Source of the DNA: Acholoe squamosa
Taxonomy: Eukaryota > Annelida > Polychaeta > Phyllodocida > Polynoidae
Length of the DNA: 64,000 bases
Assembly: GCA_949317995.1 (NCBI GenBank)
Contig: OX439050.1
Location: 1,550,001-1,614,000, forward strand
Direction of reading: 5' to 3'
The notes beneath the pieces were generated by a model. The model had not been told where the DNA came from and ran no database searches. It saw nothing but the letters and a program-made list of their open reading frames with translations. Positions 36,482 to 46,545 of the stretch are shown piece after piece (the stretch's first letter is position 1; the number at the start of each line of letters is the position of its first letter). Both the position numbers and the translations under genes were made by a program.

Positions 36482-36531
36482 AGTGGACGGTATGTATAGT
36501 CTTAATTTTGCTGAATTTTTGGGTTGCGGTA

Positions 36532-36601
36532 GCTGGAGTTTATTGAAATCGAGTTTGGTAACTTAGGCTGGAGTTTATTGAATTTGAGTTTGGTAACTTA
36601 G
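36532..36601. repeat. 35-bp tandem duplication
   Basis: Two adjacent 35-bp copies starting gctggagtttattgaa differ at two or three positions. Confidence 0.8.
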
Positions 36602-37080
36602 GGCTGGAAAGAAAAAGAAAAAAAAATTTGGAATTCGGAATTTGGCATGAGTGGTGGCTTTTTATAAGTGGGGATATTGATTCTGATTTCAGAAATTCAG
36701 TCGTAGGCGGGCGACGGATATGATCTGGAAGGATCAGGTCGCGATGTGCCCTTATGGGAGGAGGATGGAGGGAGAAAGATGAAGAAAAAGAAAAATCAGA
36801 AGGTGGCACTGCCAAATGCGGAGATATGATTGAACTGTGATTTATATGATGAAAAACTGTGATAACCATATGTGCCATGAGCCTGATTTTACTGTGATTT
36901 TATCCAATAATATATTTGAGAAGTCCACCACCAGTTAGAAGTTATGTTGTTTATTCTGGGCTTCTAAATTGGCATGGGCGGGCTTTCAGTTCTTCATGCG
37001 GGGTTGTATTGTTAACTTGGGTCGAAAACAAGAGTAGTGATATTGCTAACACGTGCTTATGTTATTGTTTTGACGCAGAT

Positions 37081-37273
37081 ATTGAGTGCAGGTGACCTGA
37101 CTGACGTTAAGTTGTCATGCCAACGTGGGAAAAATGAAAGAGATCTGACGTTGGGGAGGCCGACGGCAGTGGTGAGACGCAGTGCCGGCGTTCTGACGCA
37201 GCGTTTGGCGGGGAACCAGACGCGACGTCAGAAACAAGATGGCGACGTCTCATCGTGCAGTGGGCCTTCACAG
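37081..37273 (+). other. Exon-like, CpG-rich segment with repeated TGACG words
   Basis: The block is preceded by ttattgttttgacgcag (acceptor-like) and followed by GTGAGT (donor-like), and is open in one plus frame across its whole length. It is much richer in CpG than its surroundings and contains several TGACG/CGTCA half-sites plus an acaagatggcgacg word that resembles a YY1 site. It could be a third exon of the antisense unit or a regulatory block; it does not continue the frame of the first two exons. Confidence 0.3.
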
Positions 37274-37375
37274 TGAGTCGAAATAACTGTGTTATTGTGG
37301 GTCTAAACCATGCTGTGGTACTGGAGATGTTGTAAAATGGTTTTAATTGAGGGTGGGGATCGGATTTGGAGCTAT

Positions 37376-40231
37376 TTAGAATGGGGATGATCCCCACATG
37401 AAGGTGTTAGATGGGGCTATCCGGTGGATTGGGCGACCGGGAGAGTCCATTACTAGGTTATATGGGGGGGGTGGCCGGCGGCTATTTGATCCCCACATGA
37501 GGATCAAAGGAGGTTTCTGAAGAAACTTACCGCGGTTTGATGTTGAGGGTGGTGTGAGCATCATCTCCGGTGGCTTGTACATGTATTTGCCTGTCTTTGG
37601 CTGATGCCGGAGTGGGGTGTACTTAGTGAGCTCTGCCGGGGAGTCATGGCGATCAGCTGGCCAGGACTCACAGGGTAGCTGTATGGCTGAGTCAGTATCA
37701 CTAGAGGCTAGTTGGAAATCGGGCTGTCCTTCTGAAGAGATGACCACTGTCATGTGGTGGGCTCCCTTCAAGATTCTGTACAGTGGTATTCTCCATAGAA
37801 GTGGTACCGGAGGATAGCGCTGCAGCGGGATCTGTCGGACTTGTCCCCCGATCATTGTCCTGATATCGGACTTCCAATGGAGGTCCAAGTGTCTGCCCAG
37901 GGGTGCCATAAGGCGAGCTGGGGAGACCTTAGGGGCTGTGATGGTGGGTGCCCAGAGATTTTGTCCATATATCATCTTGCCAATGGTGAAGTCAAAGCTT
38001 TGACCGTTGGCATGAATCTTGGCCACAATGGAAGGTGTCCTGTGGCTTTCCTGTTTGCAGTAGGGCCAGTGCCGCAGGCACCTTTTGGCGGTAACCCATG
38101 TGATGTATAGGAGGGTTGCCATTAAAATCCAGGTGAACATGTTCTGGTAGCGGCCAGGCGACTGTACATATTCTAGATTTGTGTCTGGGGTCGTTGGTGG
38201 GGCTGGCCAGTCCTTGTTAGCCTGGCGTATCAGATCTTTAAAACGGTCCCAACTCTCCGCATTAGCCATCTTGAGTGTTTGAGTTGCTGAGACTAGTGTG
38301 ATGAAGCGCGCCAAATGATTGACACGAAGATGGTTCTTAAGGTTTAATGCGCAGCAAAGTAGTGCCAGGAGGGGTGATACCAAGTGTATCCAGGGTGAGA
38401 ACTGGAGGTGATATCCCAGATGCATCAGGGAGTTGGTGGATAGGAGGGCGGATTGGTCCTTAAGTCCCTGTGCGGCTCTTTTAAGGGTTAGGGTGTCTTG
38501 AAAGAGTGGTGTTATTTTTTGATTGTGTAGGTGTTTTAATTTTTCAAAATTGGGCAGGTGAAGGGTCTGGGAAGTGGTTGCCATGGTGATGCCGGAAACA
38601 TTGGCTGGAGGTTGACCAAAATGTCGCCACAGTGGTAAATTGAAATAGGCCTTTGATATCGGTTCTAGGGTGAAAATTTGGGTGCAAGACAAATCAGAAT
38701 TGGTTAAAATCATGCCGGCGTTTTTAATGGAGCACAGACATGGGACTGAGATGACTGAGTATGCGTTATTTTTAATTTTGACTTGGCCTGAATCTGTGCA
38801 TTGCAGCATGGAAGTTGGATGGTCAGTTATTAATAGAAATGTACTGTGAGATAAGGGTTGGATGAGATTTGGTATGGGTGCTGCCATGTGTGCTTTAAAA
38901 CTGCAGGTATGGTGCACCGTCTCTGGTAGGTCTAAAAATAAGGATAGGGTGCATGTGGGGTGTGTGGCTGACAATAGAGGTAGGGGTAGGTTACAGCTGA
39001 TAAGGTGGCCTAGGTCACACATATCCAGGTCAGCTTGTGTAAACTGTATGTAGTGTGAGTGGGTCCTGGACATAGCCAAGTAGCCGGGAAGTGGCTTCAC
39101 CTGGGTGTGACCTACTGACTTAGTGTCGGAGGTGTCGAAAGGTACGGGGAAGGTTTCTATTCTAAATATAGAAAAGGTGCTTCCCCCTCTGGTTATCGGT
39201 ACTGGTATGGTTATTAGCAGGCTCGAGTTATGGCTCGAGTGCACATGTACTCGGCGTCTATAATAATAACTTATGGGTAGGCCTTCTAAAATAATGCCGT
39301 GATGTGCCTCGTGCAGGAGGCTGGATAAATTGTTTAGACCTTAACTGAGGTCCTCTTGTGTAATTATGGATTGGGGTAGGGTGCCCTCAAGTAGATTATT
39401 AATGGTTAAGAGTAGATTTTCCAAGTCACTTTGGAGGTCAATTAAAGACTCTAATTGAGAATTTGCTGCTGTGAATAACATGGAATAGAAGGTATCTTGT
39501 CTGGATTGAAATTCTAATTTTAATAATATTGATGAGATGTTTGAATTTAAATGCTCTAGCTTTCCAGAAATAAAGGATAGAGCATCATCAGTGTCGTTTT
39601 GGAATTTTGAGAAGATGTTAACAGAGTTGTAATTAAATTCCGAAATATTTAACAAGAAATGGGTGGCTAATTCTACCACGTGCATTTTGGTGGCTAACTT
39701 TTTATCCAGGTCAGACATCTCAGAATTTAAAATATCAATTTCTGGTTGAGTCCCAAGGCCTATTGAAGCTCTTAAAATGTCACCAATAACTTGGCCTGGG
39801 GCATTTCTGGCTTGCCTGACGTTTGGAGGGGAAATTAATTTTGACAAAGTTTCTAGTGTTGTTTTTGACTTGGAGAATAGGCTCTGTATCATGTTATCTA
39901 GGGCATGGGCTGTGTGCTTAATATATTGGGGTGCGTCGGTAGTGATGAGTGGGCTGAGTAGTTCCGGCTGGCTTAGGTTTTGGTCAAAAGTCAAATTAAG
40001 GCTGAAGGTCAATGGATAGTCCATGTAATTGGCTAGTAGTGTTTGGGGTAACTTGGTAAACAGTATGCCATAGTTGGGTCTGAAGATGGTGTTCAGATTG
40101 GTGTCTGATGTTGAGGTGCAGCCGAGGAGCAGATGTAAGAATATACAGACTGCTAGGATGGCTGCTGCTCTAGAAAATGAGAAAAATTGAAAATTTTGAG
40201 GATTTTTGAAAATTTTGATGGTGGGGTTCAC
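37376..40231 (-). pseudogene. env: Element A env, F-type envelope glycoprotein, one nonsense codon
   Basis: One continuous minus frame is broken only by TAA at 39341-39343. The upstream part holds a signal-peptide-like segment, an RQAR cleavage-like site with a following apolar fusion-peptide-like stretch near 39800, heptad-like helices and N-glycosylation sequons. The downstream part holds a CLC motif, a membrane anchor near 38130 (WILMATLLYITWV) and an unusually long tail of about 240 residues with a PPPPY motif near 37465. Organisation resembles baculovirus F/errantivirus envelope proteins, and it matches element B env in its C-x-C and NLP regions. There is no ATG at the start; a splice acceptor near 40170 (tctcattttctag) suggests a spliced mRNA. 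As it stands the product would stop before the membrane anchor. Confidence 0.75.
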
Positions 40232-40338
40232 TTAGCTTAGTCACATTAGCTTAGTCACAAATGGGATGTTAGTATGGTCAAGTATTTACAAAGGTTGGGG
40301 ATTCTGTGGGTGGTAGGGTTGTTGTTACATAAATGGAT

Positions 40339-40875
40339 TTATGCAGATGGACTGGTGCCTGTTGTTGTTGTCAGGGGCGGTACACATGCTTGAGCATGAA
40401 ATCTGTTTATCTCGAAAACAGCAAATTGAAATACTAGGCTAGCTGTATTCCTTATGGCCAGTTCGCCTCCAATTCTGGAGTATTGGCAGGGTAAGTCCCT
40501 TAGGGGCTGTTCTGACGCTAGAAGCGTGCGAGCACATAAGAGTGCTATGTATGATGCAGATCTATGGTTAAACCTGCCCCATGGAGGCCGGCGGGGATTA
40601 TCCCCAGCCACAGCGACCATGAAGGCTTTGATGGTTGCTGCTGTGGAGAGATTGCTCAAGTCCAGCTCCTGTCTTAGTACAGGGCTGCTGAGGTAATGTT
40701 TAATATCTTCCTGGGCGAGGAAGGTGATGAGGTGTTGCTGTTCCATGATTATGCTCCTAATTTCAAAAGGATCCATGAGATCACTTCTGATCCCATGTGG
40801 TCCAAGGAGGCTGTGTATGGTCCATGTAGCATTTGGGCCGTGCTTATTTGCCGGTGGGTCCAGGCTGTAAGTCAT
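40339..40875 (-). CDS. Unrecognised accessory ORF upstream of env (178 aa from ATG)
   Basis: The frame is open from about 40965 and has its first ATG at 40875-40873. A splice-acceptor-like tract (cttttacctctccccacag) ends at 40899, 24 bp before that ATG, so it could be a spliced 5' exon boundary; its phase suits the gag codon-4 donor. The product is mostly soluble, mixed alpha-like, with three cysteines and no membrane segment, zinc finger or enzyme motif I know. It occupies the place where integrase would end and env begin. It may be a genuine accessory gene or a remnant of rearranged pol, but it matches no integrase motif. Confidence 0.5.
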   Translation of the reverse strand: MTYSLDPPANKHGPNATWTIHSLLGPHGIRSDLMDPFEIRSIIMEQQHLITFLAQEDIKHYLSSPVLRQELDLSNLSTAATIKAFMVAVAGDNPRRPPWGRFNHRSASYIALLCARTLLASEQPLRDLPCQYSRIGGELAIRNTASLVFQFAVFEINRFHAQACVPPLTTTTGTSPSA

Positions 40876-40965
40876 AAAGGGAAAAAGGTCTAAGTGGGCT
40901 GTGGGGAGAGGTAAAAGGTGGGTAAATTTGCTTGGCTGAAGAGGTTTAGTAATTTGGATTATCAA

Positions 40966-41844
40966 AAATTATAGGATAGTGGAGAAGTTCTGCCACATTT
41001 TACACACACTTTGGGCTCACACCGCCATTGGTTAATAGGGGTACCTGGGCACCATGATAATAAAACTACTATCATGTACAATGCTAGAACGACTGTTAAA
41101 AATCCTAAATGCTAAAATAGACCCATAAGATAATCCTACCTGGGCTGGTTGCACGATGGGTCTGCCATGGTCCATTCCCAGACACTTGTTGCCGTGCTTA
41201 AGGTGTGGTGGTATTGGTTGTGGGTTGTGTTGTGATCAGATGTGGGTGGGCAAGCGCTTATAAACCTGAGACTGAGTTTGGCTACTTCTCAGTCTGTGAT
41301 CTCCCATAGGTGGTATGTCTTGCCCTGAAAGAGGCGTAGGCCAAATATTATTGATGGATGCAAGTGGGGTTGTACGGTCCCATATGCAAATTAGGGTTAT
41401 CCTGGCCTGGATTGGTTGGTGGTGAGATATTGTCTAAAGATAGCATATTGGGAAGCTTGGCGGGGGGGGTGTTTTATCCCTGGCCAAGGTGATATGGTCG
41501 CTATGGCGTCCCTGTGGTTTTTAAAGACCTTTAGGGCAGCGTGTTATTGATTTGTATATGTGCCACCACAGCACTTAAGGGTTGACAGAGACAGTGGTGT
41601 AAACATGGGGTGTGGGTGTCAGAGGTTCATCTTCCTACAATAGGTTTATCATTCGAAATAGTGGTCTTGAAGTGGTAACAAGCCGTCCCATGTGTGTTTT
41701 GAAGTTTATACACAAACCGAGGATACAGCGCTGCCTTGGGCGGTCGGTATGTGGCGTGTGTAACCTAACCTAATTATTTGATAATCCATTTGCCAGTGTT
41801 TGGCGTTCCACTTAGAATGGGTAGGTGTTTGTATATACAGTTAA
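40966..41844 (-). other. Element A deleted-pol junction region
   Basis: This interval sits where RNase H and integrase should be. No HHCC, DDE or RNase H motif was found on the minus strand and no long open frame remains. Confidence 0.55.
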
Positions 41845-42345
41845 TCAGGGCGGTGTTGATTTTGGATGCATAGGAATTTTTATGGCTGTTAGTATAAATA
41901 GGTTGGGCATTGGTCTGTGACTGTTGCTGTCAGTGTGTTTAAGTGGTCGGTGTATTAATGGTTGATTAATTTGGTTGGGGCGCGTGGCGCCTGTGGGGAT
42001 TAAAGGTTTTAGGTTTTGGTTAACCCATCTGTAATCCACGACTATTCTCCATCCTGAGGCTACAGACCTGTCTCCCTGGGGTTTGGGTACTAAGAAGGCT
42101 GGGGAGTTCCACTCACAGGGCTTGGTGCATTCTTCAATGACACCTTGCTGTAAGTGTTTATCCAACAGCTCTCTTTGGAAAATCTCTTTCTTGGGTGACA
42201 TTCTATAGGATGGTCTGTTGCAGGGTTTGAAATCAGGGATTAATTCTAATTTGACCTCATTTTCAACATTTAATCCTATAGCACTCTCTATTTGATTCAA
42301 CAATGTTTTTGATTTGTTGTTTTTGGGCCTCAGTGAGCTTGTCAC
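41845..42345 (-). pseudogene. pol: Element A reverse transcriptase stump
   Basis: The frame carries the RT fingers: PSYRMSPKK, a CEWNSPAFLVPKPQG motif and WRIVVDYRWVNQN. It then loses similarity at about 42000 and ends in an unrelated stretch, so the palm with the catalytic YxDD box is gone. It lies in a different frame from the protease, whose frame closes at TGA 42429-42431, so at least one frameshift precedes it as well. Confidence 0.8.
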
Positions 42346-42428
42346 ATATTGTGTATTTTAGAGGGTCGTCCCCTTTGGGTAGCTGATCCAGGGAATCATC
42401 TTCACAATTGATGGGGAGCATGTCTTTG

Positions 42429-43385
42429 TCAGAGATTATGCTGTTGAGGGGGTGTTAGCTGTTCAGTTTTCCAATGGGAATTTGCATTGTTTAGATTGTT
42501 AAGTGCAAAAATGCCTAGGTTCATGTGCTTTTTGATGTTGATGGAAAAATCATTTGGGTTGGCCACTGTTACCGGTATGATTTTTCTTGTTGACCTTGGT
42601 TCAACGAGGGCGTGTTTGATTAGTACCGGTAATGTTGTGTCAAAATTTTCTGTGATGCCTGTTTTACCTATTAAGGAATCAGGTCCTATGACGATTGCAT
42701 TGAATGTGGATTCAGAATTTGGTGGCATGGTTAGACCTTTGGCTGCTCTTATGAAGTGTGGTGAAGGGGACTTGGTCCCAAAGGAAATTTTGGCCCTATA
42801 TTTGGTCATAAAGTTTACGCCAAGATCTATGGGGTGGTTTAGCTTTGGGACCACATGTAGTCTTGTTTTAAACTCTGTGTAATCGATTAGAAAGGATATG
42901 GTAATGGAATTGTTGACCTGAACAGAGGATTTATCGGCTAGTAGGATAACCATGCGAGATCTCCTACCATGTCTGAAATTGGGGGTTGATATGACTTTAT
43001 CTGCCATTTTCTGGCTGATAAAGGAAAGGGAGGCTCCAGAGTCTACAAGGGCTCTGTAAGAACTGCCATTGATATCAACATTAACTGCGCCTTTAGTCAA
43101 TTCAGTATTAATGTAAGAGGTCTTACCCTGCTGCCCATACTTACTGGTCTCGACTTTCAATTGGAGGGTGGAAATTCTCTTGTTCTGGTTCTCATAGAGG
43201 TCCTCACTGTCTGATGAGGAGTCTTCGTCACAATTCACAGGCTGGGGGTCGTAGTTCTGTTGTTCTGCTGAATTTAATTCTGCTCTATCATTCATGTGTG
43301 AAATATGGCATGTGGGGGACGTTCCAATTTTGTTGTCCAGAGTGGGGGCGGGGCCGCAAGATGCATGGTGGCCCTCCCCTGGGTC
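42429..43385 (-). CDS. Element A retropepsin (protease), in frame after the gag amber codon
   Basis: Aspartic protease with ALVDSGASLSFIS (catalytic Asp in DSG) and a matching IDLGVNFM motif downstream in place of the usual ILG. An in-frame ATG occurs at 43295-43293, but the frame is open without a stop all the way from the gag TAG at 43388-43386. Production by readthrough as a Gag-protease fusion is therefore possible. Retropepsins act as dimers to cut Gag and Pol. The rest of the frame (to 42429) is the usual spacer before RT. Confidence 0.75.
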   Translation of the reverse strand, partial: DPGEGHHASCGPAPTLDNKIGTSPTCHISHMNDRAELNSAEQQNYDPQPVNCDEDSSSDSEDLYENQNKRISTLQLKVETSKYGQQGKTSYINTELTKGAVNVDINGSSYRALVDSGASLSFISQKMADKVISTPNFRHGRRSRMVILLADKSSVQVNNSITISFLIDYTEFKTRLHVVPKLNHPIDLGVNFMTKYRAKISFGTKSPSPHFIRAAKGLTMPPNSESTFNAIVIGPDSLIGKTGITENFDTTLPVLIKHALVEPRSTRKIIPVTVANPNDFSINIKKHMNLGIFALNNLNNANSHWKTEQLTPPQQHNL

Positions 43386-43388
43386 CTA
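43344..43388 (-). promoter_or_regulatory. Candidate stop-codon readthrough signal (gag UAG plus GC hairpin)
   Basis: The gag stop is UAG followed by G. Six bases after it begins a GC-rich stem: GGGG-A-GGGC pairs with GCCC-CG-CCCC across a 16-nt loop (eight G-C pairs with one small internal bulge). The downstream frame stays open for 30 codons into the protease ATG. Gammaretroviruses such as MLV use the same logic (UAG G plus a downstream structure). Confidence 0.55.
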
Positions 43389-46300
43389 TTCAATATTGTC
43401 ATTGTAGGTTTCTCCTTGTCCAGAATCAGGAGGTTGGTTGTCAGGATGGTTGTCTCCTGTCTTTTTGTTGTCATTTCTGCCTGGTGTTGGGTCCCTAGAT
43501 TTCTTTTGTTGCTGGGTCCAATCATCAGGGATCGGGAAATCTGCTGGGACTAGTAGTTTCTGGAAGGACACCTGGCGGGTGTTGGTGGGGGTGGAGGCAA
43601 CAGGGATGAAAACAAAGTTATTTCTTGTGTCGCTGGATTTGGACCTGCTTTTGTTGCCTTCCTGAGATCTGCTCCTGCCTGGTGACTGATATCTATTCTT
43701 GGAGCCTGATCTGTTGTTTGAGCCGGATCTGGAGTTGTTATAACCTTGCTGATTTTGGTTGTATCCTGGCTTAGATTTATCGTCATACTGCTTATTGTTG
43801 CTGTTTCCAGGGGGCTTGTTGTTATTGTACTGATCTTTTCTGGATCTGTTATTGTTGTTGTTGCCATTGTAGCTGTTGTTCTTTTGCCCATTGTAGTTAT
43901 TGTAGTTCATGGCACACAAGTCTGAAGATTGGTTTGAGGCATGGGCTGCTTTGGCTGCTTCTATGACCAATTCTTGTTTTAATGCTGCTGTCTTGGCTTC
44001 CCTAATGCTTTTGGGGCTGTCTGAGAGTACAACATTTTTTATTTCATCCTTGAGGCCATTTATAAGATAGTCCACTTGTACAGACTCATCCAGGTTCCTG
44101 TTGGATAGCAATAAGGTCATATCTGCTATGTATTCCTCTACAGTCTCTTTGGGTTGCTGCTTTCTGTTTCTATATCCTTTGATTATTGTGGCAGGGTCAG
44201 GCTGGTTGAATCTGCTGAGAAAGGCGGTATAGACTGCCTCAGTGTCATACATGATTGGTTTGTCAAAAATGTTTGTGAAAAACCATTGTGCTGCTCTGCC
44301 CTTTAAAAAGGTATACATACAGGATGCATGCATCGTTGGGCTGCGGGGGTATGCATTTCTTATATAGAATTTGAATTCTGCCAGGAATCTGGCTGCAGAC
44401 CTGTAGGGCGAGGGCTTGTCAAAGGGTTCTGGCTTGTTAAAACAGCTTAATTGAGCAGATGTGAGTCGCTCAGGTTCAAAACTCCTGTATCCAGTGGGAG
44501 CGGAGAAATTGGATTGTCCTAGATTTGGTATCATTGGTGTGGACTGAGCTGCAGGCTGGTGGGCAGCTACTTGGGCAGGTGGAGTGTTTGTAAACAAACC
44601 ATACATTGGTATAGGGTTGTTGTAGGGCGTGTGTGCCTGGTGGGGTATGTATACATGGTTGTAAACACTGCCTGAAAGTGATGTGGCGGCTACCGGTGAT
44701 GGACGAGTGGTAGAGGGCGCCATCTGGTGGGTTGTGGCTGAACTACCAAAACCTGCATGTGTCGTGCCTTGTTGAGTGGGCGTGGCACCTGTCGCTATGG
44801 TTCGGGCTGTATTTTGGAAAAGGCTTGGGGGGCTGAGCCTGTATCCTACCGGTAGCGGTGTCGGCGTTCTGGTAGAGGTGCTCATGACATGTGAAGGTTG
44901 GCCTGAAGGGGGTAGCCTAGTGTTGGTGGGTGAGAAATGGCTGTTTTGGCCTTGGTTGGTAGGTGTTCTTGTCCTATCAATAGCCCTGAATATTTCAGTT
45001 CTCATTCCATCAATGTTTTTGTTGATTCTGTCAGACAGATCGGCTGACGCTATTTCAGACCTTCTCAGAACATCAGCATTGTCCTGAGCTGCTCTTCTTT
45101 GTATTTGGCTAATGTCATTCTCCAGGTGCGATTTCCAGGTGTCCATGTCATTCAATCTGTCATTTATCCTTGACAGTTGGCAGGAGGAGTCGTCTCCAAT
45201 CCTTTTTATTTCAGCAGACAATAAGTTCATTTGTCCTGTTAATAGGTTGGAGAGGGAGTCATTGACTGCCTGGGTGCATTCTCTGACTATGTTCCTCTTC
45301 ATGTCATCCTGGTTGTACTCTGGAGGTGGAGCTGCAGTGGCCATGTTTGGGTAGGCAGGTGCTCTGTGCAGGCGGGGGAAGGTTACTTCTGTGTCTTCTT
45401 CAGAGGTGGATTCTGTTTGTAAGTGGGCGGGGAAATGACTGCTTCTGTGTAGGATGGGAGTAGTGGCCACTAGGTCGCCTCTTCTAGCTGCAGAGTCCAG
45501 GCTTCTTTGAAGTCTGTAAAATACATGTGTATTTGGCCTTTGAGGGGAGGATGATTGTACCCTTCTCCTGGGTCTATGGGTGGGGTATGGCCTTTCAAAA
45601 GATCTGGCTCTTGGAGGCGTGCTCAGGGATGAATTTGGTGCTGGAGGTGTCGCCTTGTCTTCCTCAGAGGTAGAGTAGGAGTAATAAGGCCTAGGATTTT
45701 CTCCAGGTGGATTGCTATTAGGCTGTGGGTTTTGGTGCGGCCTTAGCAAATTGGTGAGATTGGAGTTGTCTTGCCACTGCTCTTCTAAAATACGGTTTAT
45801 CCTGTCTAGAAAAACAGAGGGACTCTCACCACACTGGTAGCTTGGTGTAGCTCCGGTTGGTATCTGCTGTGCACGTCCTGTGTTGAGTCTGTTTTCCCTC
45901 CACCTGTGGATTGCTGAGTCTAGCCTGCTCCTCCAGTAATTGTCTGCTACTGATGGGTGGGCTTGGATGTCTGGTACAGTGAGGTTGTCCCAACTTAGGT
46001 CAGGTGCGCACTGTGGATCAGAATCACTGCTGGGTGAGGGTGACCGGCCAGCAGCTTCCAGGGCTTCCTGCAGGCTATTGGATCTTTCCTCTAGATGGCT
46101 ATCTAGGTGGAGGTAACCAGGTGATTGATTTTCAGGCGTGCTGTATGTGGTACTTTGAAGACCACCTAATCTCAGGGGTGGTGATTCTGAGGGTGAATAA
46201 CCAGGTAGGGTGAGGTTTAAACCTGGTGGTGGGGCTCCTGCTGGTGTACTGGTGGGTGCACCTGTGTTGGTGTCCACTATGGTAGATGAAAAAGGTAAGG

Positions 46301-46493
46301 TATTTGAACTCACAGGTGTCTGTTTATGTGTGCGTCTATGGGCTGGCAGCACTGGGTCCAGCTGGAGCGCGTCTGGCGAGGAGTCTATCGGGGTGGTGTA
46401 CTGTGTACTGGTGGCTTCTTGCTGATCTCTGTTTGGAGATGTGGGGATACGTTGTGGGGCTGGCTCCTTTGGTAGGGTCTCACTGTTGTCCAT
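43386..46493 (-). CDS. gag: Element A Gag polyprotein, 1035 aa
   Basis: Starts at an ATG in good context (gccATGg). Residues 1 to about 390 are a long Pro/Ser/Thr-rich disordered region ending in an APPPEYNQ motif, a PPxY late-domain-like site. A helical, coiled-coil-prone segment follows. Residues about 675-835 form a retrotransposon Gag capsid-like domain (for example GRAAQWFFTNIF and YLINGLKDEI). The C-terminus (about 860-960) is Asn/Gly/Ser/Arg-rich and basic, taking the place of a nucleocapsid; there is no CCHC zinc knuckle. The frame is intact. Gag assembles the particle and packages RNA. A GTGAGA donor-like site lies within codons 4-5. Confidence 0.85.
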   Translation of the reverse strand: MDNSETLPKEPAPQRIPTSPNRDQQEATSTQYTTPIDSSPDALQLDPVLPAHRRTHKQTPVSSNTLPFSSTIVDTNTGAPTSTPAGAPPPGLNLTLPGYSPSESPPLRLGGLQSTTYSTPENQSPGYLHLDSHLEERSNSLQEALEAAGRSPSPSSDSDPQCAPDLSWDNLTVPDIQAHPSVADNYWRSRLDSAIHRWRENRLNTGRAQQIPTGATPSYQCGESPSVFLDRINRILEEQWQDNSNLTNLLRPHQNPQPNSNPPGENPRPYYSYSTSEEDKATPPAPNSSLSTPPRARSFERPYPTHRPRRRVQSSSPQRPNTHVFYRLQRSLDSAARRGDLVATTPILHRSSHFPAHLQTESTSEEDTEVTFPRLHRAPAYPNMATAAPPPEYNQDDMKRNIVRECTQAVNDSLSNLLTGQMNLLSAEIKRIGDDSSCQLSRINDRLNDMDTWKSHLENDISQIQRRAAQDNADVLRRSEIASADLSDRINKNIDGMRTEIFRAIDRTRTPTNQGQNSHFSPTNTRLPPSGQPSHVMSTSTRTPTPLPVGYRLSPPSLFQNTARTIATGATPTQQGTTHAGFGSSATTHQMAPSTTRPSPVAATSLSGSVYNHVYIPHQAHTPYNNPIPMYGLFTNTPPAQVAAHQPAAQSTPMIPNLGQSNFSAPTGYRSFEPERLTSAQLSCFNKPEPFDKPSPYRSAARFLAEFKFYIRNAYPRSPTMHASCMYTFLKGRAAQWFFTNIFDKPIMYDTEAVYTAFLSRFNQPDPATIIKGYRNRKQQPKETVEEYIADMTLLLSNRNLDESVQVDYLINGLKDEIKNVVLSDSPKSIREAKTAALKQELVIEAAKAAHASNQSSDLCAMNYNNYNGQKNNSYNGNNNNNRSRKDQYNNNKPPGNSNNKQYDDKSKPGYNQNQQGYNNSRSGSNNRSGSKNRYQSPGRSRSQEGNKSRSKSSDTRNNFVFIPVASTPTNTRQVSFQKLLVPADFPIPDDWTQQQKKSRDPTPGRNDNKKTGDNHPDNQPPDSGQGETYNDNIE

Positions 46494-46526
46494 GGCTCAT
46501 GAGAGGTGGTAACTTGTGGGATGATA

Positions 46527-46544
46527 CATGAGGGTTTTCCACCA
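46527..46544 (-). other. Element A primer-binding site region
   Basis: On the minus strand TGGTGGAAAACCCTCATG begins 1 base after the LTR end. A TGG start complementary to a tRNA CCA end is expected. Element B has an alignable TGTTGGAGAACATCC at the same place. The tRNA is not identified. Confidence 0.5.
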
Positions 46545-46545
46545 T

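Noticed and set aside
43292..43525. 77-codon minus frame overlapping the end of gag A as a frameshift product
   Set aside because: The protease is already in the gag frame beyond the amber codon, and this frame ends at the protease ATG without a domain.
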